A DNA stretch of 64,000 nucleotides, taken from Coniella vitis. Lineage: Eukaryota; Ascomycota; Sordariomycetes; Diaporthales; Schizoparmaceae. Below, one piece after another: positions 10,821 to 21,700 of this stretch (position 1 is the stretch's first letter; each line of letters starts with the position of its first letter). The stretch lies in NCBI GenBank assembly GCA_011317545.1, contig WUJK01000008.1, forward strand, positions 930,001-994,000, written 5' to 3'. The notes beneath the pieces are model-generated. The model saw only the letters and a program-made list of their open reading frames with translations, ran no database searches and was not told the origin of the DNA. Made by a program: the position numbers and the translations under genes.

Positions 10821-11937
10821 GGCTGCAGAGGACAGGCTTGCCGTGAGCCCTGGCAGTTTAGGGAAAAAAAGAAAAAGAGGAGAAACGGTGACTGATCTAA
10901 AGCTGCGTTATTGTGTTGGAAATAAGAGCAAAGAGCTATTCAAGGACGGTCTCGCGCAACCTGGCCATATATAACTGCCATCCAAGGCTAAAAATAAGAA
11001 GTGGAAGGAATTCCCAAGCTGCTCGGCCGCAGGGTGAGGCTGACGCGTTCGCTCCTCTGGCCTTCAGAGACAAGACACATGAAAGGCGCCAGGTATTACG
11101 GAGCCACTTAGTGAAAGGCAATAGCCGAGCCAAAATGGAGTTTGTTGTGTGTTCCAGGCCGACTTCCAGCAAGCGCTCCAGTGTCTAGGTAGGTTGTGTG
11201 TTGGCTGGTAATGACAGTTGGACAAGGCTCGGAGTCATCCGTAGATCCAGCCCAGTCACTGGACTTGCCTAGCAGCCCTGCCCTTGCCTCGCGGTCAGTG
11301 GACGTGGTGGACGTGCGCCACTATGGACGCCCCTGGAGCAGAGGCACCAAACAGCCATTGCCACTGCCACTGCCGTATTCCTCCTTGCTGCATGCTAGGC
11401 GCTAAGCACACAGTACAGCACTACCTAGGTATGCATGTACCCAAGTACATGCAACCTCCATAGTTCATATGCTTGTGGGACTGTGAATTTCCTATCAGAA
11501 CGCGGTCTAGCATCTCTACCGTTCCCGTCATCACCACCAGCGCGTCGTGCACACGCAACCATACCGCCTGTTCTTCCTGTGATCTCTGGCTGTCAACAAA
11601 AAGCAACTCTTGTGCGACTCTTCGCGACATGGCCGGATGAAGCGGAGCAGACAATGGAACAGTCAGGCGTGCTCTAACGGAGGCCGGCTATCTTCGCACA
11701 AAGCTCGGCCAGAGGAGCACCAGAAACCGTTTTGTCAAAGAGCAGGCGCCACCTCACAAAGGCGCGGATCCTGCCTCCTGGCCAACGCCAAACCTAGACC
11801 ATATATCTCTTGATCCTGACCGACAGTCCCCTTCTCCGACACAAACCAAACGCCGCCCGGGAAATCGACGTTTTCTATTGCACCTTCTTTCGGGTTAGGG
11901 TTAGGGCGGCCCTGGCCGGCCTTGATCAGACACCAAG
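10821..11937. other. Divergent intergenic region SWF1 / RAP1
   Basis: A 1.1-kb gap between divergent starts. It contains no ORF with protein-like composition. The RAP1-proximal end holds the GGGTTAGGGTTAGGG motif listed separately. Confidence 0.5.
11892..11906 (+). promoter_or_regulatory. Telomere-repeat motif (telobox) at the RAP1 5' end
   Basis: GGGTTAGGGTTAGGG, two and a half TTAGGG units, lies 31 bp before the RAP1 start codon, probably in the 5' UTR or core promoter. TTAGGG is the telomere repeat of filamentous ascomycetes. That Rap1, Tbf1 or another Myb protein binds here is an inference. Confidence 0.7.
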
Positions 11938-14900
11938 ATGCCCATCGTGCACGATGGTGTCGATGTGGATGCCCGAGCCCAAGGCGGAGGGGCCCACGGG
12001 CTATTTCACGGCCTTAGGTTTTGGATCTCGCATCGGGTGCCCATGCGAGAGACATTTGTCAAACTTGTTCAGGTCAGAAGACAACCAACCCCGTCCGCGA
12101 CAGACACAACGGCCTCGCCCGAACCAGTACGCTGATTCTCTGCTTTAGAACAACGGCGGAGAGATTGTACGCTTGGAGAGGTTCTCCGACATGATGATTG
12201 CCGACCATGCTAGGAGAGGCGCAGGCGCACCCCCTGCCGGCTCCTATTCATGGAAATGGATCGAAAACTCTGTCAATAACGGAGCCCTCGAGGACAAAGA
12301 CGCTTACCTAATCGGTCGACCAGCCGACATCTCAAGACAAGCTGGCGCCGCCGAGCCAGCCAAGTCGAGCCGGACTCCCTTCACCGAAAAGGACGATTTG
12401 ATCTTGACCAAATGGGTCCTGAACAAGGGAACTTCGTCTGGCATGAATTCTACGCTCGGTAACGCAATCTACCAGGAACTCGAGAGAAGGGTAAGTCCTA
12501 CTCAGCTCGACGTAAGATGCTCTAGCGATTAAGTAAATTTGATTTCTTCTTTAGCATCCCAATCATACCTGGCAGTCCTGGCGCAGTCGATGGGTCAAAC
12601 ATTTGCGCGACAGAAGTGGCGGGAGGGCAGCACCATATGAACAAGGCGAGACTCCATCTCCTCCGCCGCGCCGCGCAGTCAGGCCCGAAACACTGGACGA
12701 ATCAGAACCATCAATCTCCGCAGCGCGTCCTTCAACCCGAGAATTGCCAGAACCAGAGTCAGCACCTTCTGAGCATCTAGTGCGACAGAAAAGAGTGCCT
12801 TTTACACCCGAGGAAGATGACATGCTCATAGCCCACGTCCGTCAGGCGAACCTCGAAGGCAGAGCAATCAAAGGCAACGAAATCTATAAAGAGTTTGCGA
12901 CTCAGGTATGTCGCTGAGATCGAGTCCACCTTTCTTTGTCGCGTTGTTCTGATGAAGCAGTAGCACACTTCGCACACTTGGCAGTCGTGGCGTGATCGAT
13001 GGGTAAAACACCTGAGCCATATACCTGCTGAACATGCCGATGCACCCGAACCGCCGGCCTCCAGGGCCTACCCCTATGACTCTCAGCTGAAATCAATAGC
13101 CATGGCTGCTCGTGCACTTTTCCGACAATCGAGCCCTATAGAGCCAGCCGCTTCAGGTGCACATGTTGCAGAGGCTACGCAGCAGCCGAATTCCAAGTCT
13201 GATGACGAACGTCTGCGAGCTCAAAATCAACGGCGTATGGAGCAGATTGCTGCTAAATTACTGCAGAGGACATGGAGGGGTTATGTTGCAAGAAGAGACT
13301 ATGCCTTACTGATAGCCGCTCTTGTGCCTCTACAGTCCGCTATGCGTGGATACCTGCTGCGGTCGAGCGAGACTAGGGTCGTGGCCCTACAAGCCATCAT
13401 GCGTGGGCGCTTGTTGCGGATGAAGATTGCCAAGGAGTTCCCCGCAGTCGTTTCGGCAGTAAATCGCGGCGATGCGGTCGAGGATACGATTGAGGTTATC
13501 ACCGAAGACACGCGGGCGGTGGATGAGGACAACGAGCTTGAGAACATGACCGAGAATCTTTCCCAAGCCGAGCGAGGGGTGACTGATGAGAATCAGGTTG
13601 AGGATATGATCCAGGCATCTACCAAGGATAACCCGGCGATGGACGGGCACAATGGAGACGAGAATATGGATCAAGAGGCTACCGATTCAACGCCAGCGGT
13701 GTATGAAGACCATCAAAAAGATATGGCCCAGTATATCGAGGACCCGGACACAACAACAATTACAATGACGCAGCCAACTGACGCCGAGAAATCTCGATTC
13801 TACACCGACTTAAGCGACTATATCGAAGTCAGCGACTGCATGATTGATATGCAACCCGTTGTTTACGAACAGGTGATTGACCTGTGGGATCTTTTTCGGG
13901 CCGCAACTCAGATCCACAGCCATTCAGGAAACCGCGATTGGCAGAGAATCGCAGAGACCTTGGGATTCCGGGAGGATGCGCACCCTCACGCAGCACAGCA
14001 GCTGCATATGTGTTTTGATCGCAATCTGGCCGATTTTGAAGAGGCTATCCAAGCATATGATAATGCCAACGTGGTAGTGGAAGAGTTTGAGGAGCAAGCG
14101 CTCGTTGACAACCATACCGAAGTTTCCTCACCGGGTCTGCCAGACCAAGATATGATATTACATTCCAGAAATTCGCCGATTCACCAGCAATCTCCGACAG
14201 TTCGGTCGTCCCCACCCATCACAAGACGCAAGCGGTCTCGACAGCATGAAGAGCTCATCACTTCTGATTTGAGCTATCCGTCAAGCGGGCCTAAAAAGCG
14301 TCGCCCCCTTGATAATGGTAGCATCATTCCATCCACCCCAGAAGAAAAACTCAGACTCTCGGGAATCGACCGCATTAGTCATAGGGTACAAGATGTATCG
14401 TCTCCTTTGAAGTCTAGGATGGACGCTGCACAAGGACGGATCGCCGCCAACGCATCTGAGAGCTCGCATATGATTATGAGAAAGGGCATATCGGACGTTG
14501 AAGCATCGGCTGATATACGCGCGGAATCTCCACTACGAACGGGAATCCGCGTGCAACAAAGCAACACTAACAATGAGATGAACGTTCGCTCCTCGATTGA
14601 AGATCTTGAGGCTAGCCCATTAAGACAACGTCAGGCTAAAGTCGGTCACAAACAAGGCCCACAGTCACTGGACTCCCATCATCTGTTCAAAGCCAAGGAA
14701 AATGGCCGTCGGTTGCCTTCTACGTCAATGTTACAACACGTGGCCAGAGATAATCACGACAGCGTTGTCGTGGCTTCTCAGTCACCCAATCCGTTCTTTT
14801 CATATGCTCCTGCTCGAGCCACAGTGACAAAACGAATTCTGCCATCTCCGTATGTCCACAAACCAGTTTCCACTGCTGCTATCGCGACACCTGTTGTTGC

Positions 14901-15513
14901 GCCCAGGTCAAATCACTCAGCCTACACGCGTCCGCAAAATGGTATGAACAGTCTGGCATATTCCAACGCCCTTCCACGCAAAGCCACTGTAAACGGACAA
15001 AGCGGGAGTTCAAGACGAGCAGACACTCTTACTACAACGCCTGCGATGCCACGAACAATGCCGCGAGCTGCTGCATTCCCAGCTACACAGGGATCCCAAC
15101 TTGGTAAAGCAAGAAGCAGTAGCAATGCAAAACCCGCCAAGCTTGACCTTGACTATATTTCAGATGTATACACACATTTCCAGCGCCTAGGCTATGCAGA
15201 CAGCGATATTGTTGTGGCTTCTGATGATGCTAGCTGCGAGCCGCATTTAATGTCTGTTGTGCTCGAAAGCCTGGCCAAGGGCCGCGAAGTTCCGCAAAAC
15301 CAACCTGGAATTTGGACAAAGGCTGATAAGGAGGAAATGAACATGATTCGAAACTACCAGCGGCGGATAGAGAAGGGCAAAGATATCGAAGGCCCCGGCA
15401 TGAACGACCGGGCGCGGGTTAGAATATGGCAGGCCCGCAACCGACTAGAGGCAAAGCATGGCGAGAGTGGGCTTGAGAGGAGGAACCACTTTTTGGATGC
15501 GATGCAGCGTTAG
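11938..15513 (+). CDS. RAP1: Telomere-binding protein Rap1 (BRCT, two Myb, IQ repeats, RCT)
   Basis: Shelterin/telomere protein controlling telomere length and silencing. Exons 11938-12072, 12149-12490, 12555-12905 and 12964-15513 (introns 76, 64 and 58 nt) give 1125 residues. Domains in order: BRCT-like region about 18-100 (LFHGLRFWISHRVPMRETFV, GSYSWKWIENSV); Myb 1 about 119-178 and Myb 2 about 238-294, each ending HTWQSWRxRWVKHL and each interrupted by an intron just before that helix; three IQ motifs at 376-428 (LQRTWRGYVAR, LQSAMRGYLLR, LQAIMRGRLLR); an acidic low-complexity stretch; an ARID-like segment (IDLWDLFRAATQ, then DWQRIAETLGF) at about 575-650; basic NLS-like clusters (TRRKRSRQ, PKKRRP); and a C-terminal RCT-like domain (DVYTHFQRLGYADSD, GIWTKADKEEM). 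Frame and phase fit throughout. The identification is strong; the IQ repeats are unexpected for this family. Confidence 0.92.
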
Positions 15514-15740
15514 CGAGCGATTGGCTCTCATGACTATTAGCTCATTGCTTGTACCATCACAAGAGAGTTCGCGGGATACTCTCAGCGGCAGTCGTATATA
15601 ATTGGAAGATTCCAAACATGCCCATGGCATCTTATAGTTATGAAGGTTCAAAAGTCAGAGCACAAGGCCACCACAACCGCAGAGCACATGCTATAGAGCG
15701 CCGGATTAAGCAGTCGTTGATCTGCATATACACGTTTTCT
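15514..15740. other. Convergent 3' region RAP1 / nitrilase
   Basis: A 227-bp gap between two convergent stop codons. No gene is seen; it should hold both 3' UTRs and polyadenylation sites. Confidence 0.4.
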
Positions 15741-17056
15741 CTACTTTGACGTCTCTTCCTCTGCCTCCTTGATCACCTCATACCCATAATGCCAGCCTCT
15801 ACCTTGAATATCCTCCCTCACCTTGTAGTTTTCCTCAGCAATCCTCAATACATCCAAATCAATCTCCACATAACTGACGCCATCCTCATCCAGCCCAATC
15901 TCGGCCCGACTCTCCCCAGCACCTTGTCCTCCCTCTTGTACAGGCTTCACCCTTCCCAGAATCGGCATCGCCACCTGGCTACAACCTCCCTTGTTGCAAA
16001 ACACGACCGCACACGTATTCTCAAAAGCGCGGGTCACGACGCAGCTTTCCAAAAACACCTTTTCCGAGTCCGGGTTGAGCGCCAGCCCAACCTCGTCCAG
16101 ATCCGTGACCAGCCAAAACGAGGGAATCAGCACGATCTGCGCCCCATCTGCAATCAAGGCGCGGAAGGCCTCGGGGAAGGCCAAGTCCCAGCAGACCAGC
16201 AGGCCCGCGCGCACGGGCGTCTTGCCATCGGCGTGGAGCAGCGGCGTGTCAAAGGCCCTGTGCGGGTCGTGTTTTCCGGGGGACAAATGGGGCCGTTCCG
16301 GGTGCCAGAGGTTCTTCTTTTGGTAGGACCCCGCAATCTCGCCGGTGCCCGCCGAGACAAAATGCGCCATGTTGCGCAGCTCCTTGCCCGCGTTGTGGAG
16401 CGCTTCGCGCGAAGGGTGCGCAGCATCTGGGAGCGAGGGCCGGTGTTCTGAGGACGGGTGGGCTTCGCAGATTGTGCCGGGCACGATGGAGATGTGGAGT
16501 TCGCGGGCGAGGGACTGGTACTGGGGTAGGTACGCCTCGGAGGCGGCGCATGCCGAGACAAAGTCGGGGTGGTCGGGGACCCAGGAGGTGAGGTGGTACT
16601 CGGGCAGGATCGCAATGTGGCAGCCTGCTGCGGCGGCTTTGCGGATTTCCAACTCGGCTTTGGCGAAGTTTGCGGCTGGGTCGACGGGCTTATGGGGCAA
16701 GGATATTAGTTTGTGGGGGATTGGGGTTGCGTGAGGGGGTGAGAGCGTGTGAGAAGAGAGGAGATAACGGAATGAGATGGATTGAGAGGAGTGGAATGGA
16801 GTGAGATGTGAGATGGATAATAAGATGACATGTGAAGCTTTTCACAACAGGAGCGGCTCAGCCAAAGTCGTGCTCAGACTCGAGATTCATCCAGAGCTTA
16901 TCGCAGCTGTGAGAAACGTGAGGCAGTTCGCGGTTCACACCCATCGCATTGCCTGATTTCCTCTAGCCTCATAATAACGAAAGTGAAGCTTTGATGATTA
17001 TCCCAACTGACCTTGGGCTGCATTTGGATCAGCGCGATTTTATAAATGGGCGCCAT
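15741..17056 (-). CDS. Carbon-nitrogen hydrolase (nitrilase superfamily)
   Basis: Nitrilase-fold amidohydrolases cleave non-peptide C-N bonds with a Glu-Lys-Cys triad. Exon 1 is 17056-17012 (MAPIYKIALIQMQPK) and exon 2 is 16688-15741; intron 16689-17011 (GTCAGT...CATAAG, with an ACTAAT branch site) is long for this window at 323 nt. The product is 330 residues, normal for the family. The triad is visible as Glu45 (LPEYHL), Lys139 (SYQKKNLWHPE) and Cys181 (LLVCWDLAFPEAF). The sequence around Cys and the lack of a signal peptide suggest a cytosolic amidase-like enzyme rather than a plant-type nitrilase; the substrate cannot be read from the sequence. The 5' join is supported by phase and by continuity of the first beta strand, but a small extra exon in the long intron cannot be excluded. 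Confidence 0.85.
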
Positions 17057-17745
17057 CTTGACTGACGTATAAGGTCGACCGACCTTTTTGAAGCTGTATA
17101 TGAACAATATAAAGGAACCAAAGAATAGTGTCAAGGAAGGACGGAGGTGATTGAGATATAAGTGGGTGTGATGTCAGTCAAATGACATGCAGCTTATATG
17201 CATAAGCTTGTACTATGTACTGGCTATGTACTATGTACTATGTAGGTGAAGGTTCGCCTGCGCGCGTCTACCGTAATCGCCATTGGTAAGAAGTTGACCG
17301 ATAGCCGGAGCCGAGCGTCCGGAGGGTGGAGCCCGGGTTGGGCCGGCCAGCAACGGGGGTGGCTGTTTGGCTGTCAGGCTGTCAGGCTGTTTCTCGCCGG
17401 CCGAACATACCATCCTACTACCATGTACATAGTAGTGCAATGGCAATTTGCCTCTCACCTGGGAAAGGCAAAACAACGCCGTATGTCGTGCGGCACATGT
17501 TCTGTCCAGCGATATTGTCGAGGTAGAATACAAGAAATCACGAGTATCGCAGCGGCAGGAACAGCATCATCTATCATGTATGCAAAATAGTAAGATATTG
17601 AAGGCTTTATTTTGTGCTTAGATTCTATTCATTTCAATCATTGCCATTTAGCCAGCACTGCAAATATGCGGCCAATTGGACGCCATCACGAGTACAAGCT
17701 CAGTCAACATCGATGAAGATGGACCGGTCAAGCATTTCAACATCA
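17057..17745. other. Intergenic region nitrilase / AHA1
   Basis: This 689-bp gap contains the nitrilase promoter and the AHA1 3' end. At 17211-17245 there is an imperfect (TATGTAC)n tandem repeat, and TACATAGTAG recurs near 17425. No gene is supported. Confidence 0.5.
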
Positions 17746-18780
17746 TCAGAGAACCGTGCCAAAGCTATATTGAAGTTAGCAGTCTGCGCAATCCATCAAG
17801 TCTGTAATGACAACTTACCCAAAGGTCCTCTTAATGCTGTGCACGTAATAGTTTTGCCAGTTCTCCTTGGTGACCTCCTCTTGGCCCACAGGCACGCCTG
17901 TCCAGTTGACTCGCATCACGGTCACGCTGTCGACGTCGTTCTGGTCGAATTCAATCTCCAACGTGCTGTGGTGACCTGCTGGCCATTGTTGCAGCCTCCA
18001 GCTCTGCACAATCTTCTTGTTCTCCTCGAGCTCCAAGTACTCGCCCGTCACGTTGCCACCAAAGATCTCAAACTTTCCACCCTTCTTGGCGCCTTCAAAC
18101 ACCTTAGGTGGTGCGCGCGTGAACGCTGCGATCCGTTGTGGGTCGGTGAAGGTTTTATAGAGCTCTTCCGCAGTGGTGCGGAACTCTTCCGAGTCCGTCA
18201 CCGTTGTGGTATTGACCACAGAGCCAGCCTTGGACGTGGTGGTAGTAGAAGAAGCGTTGGTGGGCGTAGCAGACTTGTGGGGGTGGAACTTGGGAGTCGA
18301 GAAGCCACTGGAGGGGTTGGAGCCAGGGGCGTGTTGAATGTCCTTGCCGTGCTCTGCAATCAGGGCAGGCGACAGCTTGCGGAATTCCTTACGCAGCTGA
18401 GGAACAATCTTGGAGCGAACAAGGTCCTTGACAGGCTGCTTCTCTTTCGACTCGGAGTAGATGTCAATCTCAAACACAAACTCGTCCTCCTCGGTGTCAT
18501 GTGCGACTTCGGGAACGGTAATTGTACCCGAGACGTCTTCAGCATCAGTGGTCGAGCCCGAATACTCGAGGACCAACTTGACATCGAAGATAGTTATGAC
18601 CTTGCCCTTGCGCTGCGAGACGTCGACGTCGCCATCGGAGCTGACAATCTTGCTGATGGCGGCCTTGGTCTCGCCCTCTTCAGCGGCAATCTTGGTCAAG
18701 TTTTCCTCGAACCACTGCCTGGCCCAGGCCGAAACGTCCTTGTTGACCCAGTGCCAGTTGTTGGGGTTGTGGAGGACCAT
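17746..18780 (-). CDS. AHA1: Activator of Hsp90 ATPase, Aha1
   Basis: Co-chaperone that binds the Hsp90 middle domain and stimulates its ATPase. Exon 1 is 18780-17819 and exon 2 is only 19 nt, 17764-17746; intron 17765-17818 (GTAAGT...AATATAG). Splicing replaces a premature stop after KRTFG with the ending FGTVL, matching the FGFG ending usual in the family. The product has 326 residues. The Aha1 N-terminal domain covers about 1-155 (NNWHWVNKDVSAWARQWFEE at the start) and the AHSA1/START-like domain about 195-326 (AEELYKTFTDPQRIAAFTRA, then VQSWRLQQWPAGHHSTLEIE). A Ser/Thr-rich linker separates them. A 433-residue frame lies on the opposite strand over the gene and is a shadow. Confidence 0.95.
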
Positions 18781-21700
18781 CTTGTTGATTGCTGTGTCGT
18801 GGCAATGGTTGGTGGGGTATTGAAGAAGCGTGGGGCGCTTTCAGCTCCAATCAATCTATATCCATGTCGAGGTCAGTCAACAATGCTTTACAACCGCAGT
18901 GAAGCGACGGCATAGGCAAACAAGCATGGATGGGTTGGCTTGATCAGAGACTGTGTAACAAGAAGCTTGGTCATCAAAGGAGAGAGTACAAAAAACCCTA
19001 TGACTGGTGCCAGCTGTATATTTCATCACCTCAAGCAGATGGATATGGGAAGAAGGGGGGTTTCATAATTGAAGAGAGAAAAGATGCCAATGTACATACC
19101 CGTTGGAAGAAAGGTGAAGCGAGCTGTTTGCTGTGTGATGCCGGCCAGTCAAGGTCTGAGCAGAAGAGATTGAGGGTATCGTGGAGGGCTGGCTGTGGTG
19201 GTTGAGGTGGAGGGTTGATGGTTGAAAGAGGGCGACTTTGTGGTTTGGGAGAGCAGAAGCTGGAAGAAATCCAGACGATTCCATTTCCTTCTGCGAGGCT
19301 GCAAGCAAAGCAAACCCAAACTGCAAAGCCGACCACCCCTGCCCCACCTTTTGGCGCAGTCAAAGACTCAGCGGCCCCCCAGCACCGCCCGTCCGCGCTC
19401 GCCGCTGCCGTTTACCCTCAAAGACCGTCAGCCATGCTGGATGCCAGACAGACGGTCAGCACGGTTCCAAGCTCGAGCTGGCTTGCATCTTGCAAATTGT
19501 CGCAATCGCAAACTGCTCGGAATAGTTTGTGGTCGAGTTGGAGAAGGTGGAAAGAGATAGAAATTTTTGCTCGCACAGAAATTTAAGCGAAGCTCCCTTA
19601 GTGGGGCCACCGCCCGTAGCTGCCGCTATCAATAGAGCACAACGCCCAGACACACACGAGCCTCAGGTACACAACGGCCGAGTCCTCAATATCAAGGCCA
19701 CAACAATCAAGCTTCCGAAAACTCCTCTCTTGGGGAAGCGATATCTTCTCACGGGGGGGCTGCCCATTCAACATATCCCCATATGCAAATAAGTTGGATA
19801 ATAAGTATTTTACTACGCACTTTCCTTTCTGCTCATGTACTTGGTTAAAGCAATGTTTATGTAAGCAAACACTATATGCCCTAACCCTCAGAACGTCAAA
19901 ACACAGTTCTTCCCAAGTTCAACCCCCGTAGGACGAGGTAGACGTCGACGTCGACGTCTCCTTGCAAGAGGTCTCGGTTGGCCAATAACTCCTTGAGAGA
20001 CATCGATATATCAGGGACATGGCATCTTGTCTGCATAACATAGTGGACGCTTCTCGACTATCTTTTTTTTGGGGGGGGGGTCCGCAACGAGAAGATATCC
20101 TGCGCCCGTTTTAATGACCCCCGGCCCGGGGCCCCGAGTTGTGGGTTGGAGTCAGTTATCAAGAAATGTTGGAAGCGAAGGTTTAGGCCGTCGTCTTGAG
20201 GCAGGTCAGCTTCTCCCAAGTCTTGTTGGCTGACGAGAAGACAGGCACTGGACCACACTGCATTCGCAGAATGGGCCTTAGAATCTCGACACAACTGTGG
20301 CCTCGTATGATGAGATCGATGAGCACAAGGAATCCATTGTAGCGCCACTCCCTTACTCTCTAGAGTCAGGAACAGGCTCTCATTCAAGAAAGCTCATAGT
20401 GTATCATCCAGTTGTCACTGAATGAACGTTTCATAGAATAGTAATACTTCTTTCACCATCCACAAAGGAGCTGTTTCAGTGGGTAGCGCCGTTGAGCAAG
20501 TATCATGCCCCCAGTAATCATTCTCTCTCACTCTTGTCATATTTTTTACTCATATATTGCGACTACTGAAAACTTCTCGTTCTGAACCAGGAAACAGAGA
20601 GCACTATTTAGCATCCTCATCCTCCTATACATGACATTGTCGTGCCCAAGTTTGATCGTCTTCAATGTCATTCCCTTATCTGCATCTCTATTGTGTCTAA
20701 CACTGAACAAGCCTGGTCTAACCGTAACCACCAACCAGGTCTCAATTCGTGTCGTCTTTTGCCATTCTTGAACTCGTACAGGATCTCACTCAGTTGCGAA
20801 GAGCTTATACTGTTGAAGGCATGTCAGCACGTGGCAGCGTGAATCATTGTTCGGGCGTGACTTGTGACGAGTTCAGAGTCAGCATCTTCGCGCCTCGCGA
20901 AAATCGTATGCCATAACAGAACCAAGATCTGCGGCAGCACCTCCTACTCGAATATCCTTTGAGTGTAGTGGGAACGGGCGCCACCGTCCATTGGAAAGTC
21001 GAACTTTGCAACAAGCCAGGAAGTTAAAGCTGAGAACGGATCCACTGATGGCGAACTTGCACTCCATTGCATGTGGCCGGATTGAAAGCAGTAATCAGGT
21101 AAGTGCAAGAAGAATTCTGGTAAAGGCGTCTGAAGTATGCAAACCTGGGATTGTTTGTGCCGCTAGTGGCACAAACAGCCCAAAGACGAACCATTTAAGC
21201 ACGAGACAAAGTAAGGCGATCCCTCGGTACGAATCATTAATACGGACAGATTGAAATGCTTTTGACATTTGTGCGACCTACTGGACCGTTGCCCATAGAT
21301 AGTTCAGCTTCCTAACAGCGCCAATTAATTAACAAATGACATGGAGTTCTCCCTGCGGTTGGCCTCAGTGCCCCATTTCTAGCTGTAACTCAAACGTGAG
21401 AACAATTTGCAATTGAAATGGGTTTTTATTGTAATCGATGACTGCCACAGAACACACAAGGATGCTTACCATGGGATTTGGACTTTGAATCCAGTCGAGC
21501 ACCAATTCACAGTGCCAGGGCAAATGCCAATATTGATAAAGATCGGAAAGGAAGTTTGCTGGCACCGAGGCATCGATAGCCTCGCAGGAGTTTGTGTTTG
21601 CTTTACTTCTCTCCTCTACCCTGCTCCCAATCAATGTCTTCCTTCAAATCTCGCCCAAGTATCCGTCTGTTTCTCTTTTGGTTTTCTGCCCTTTCTCTCT

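Noticed and set aside
17614..18915. 433-codon plus-strand frame
   Set aside because: It lies antisense over AHA1, whose protein is clearly recognisable on the minus strand.
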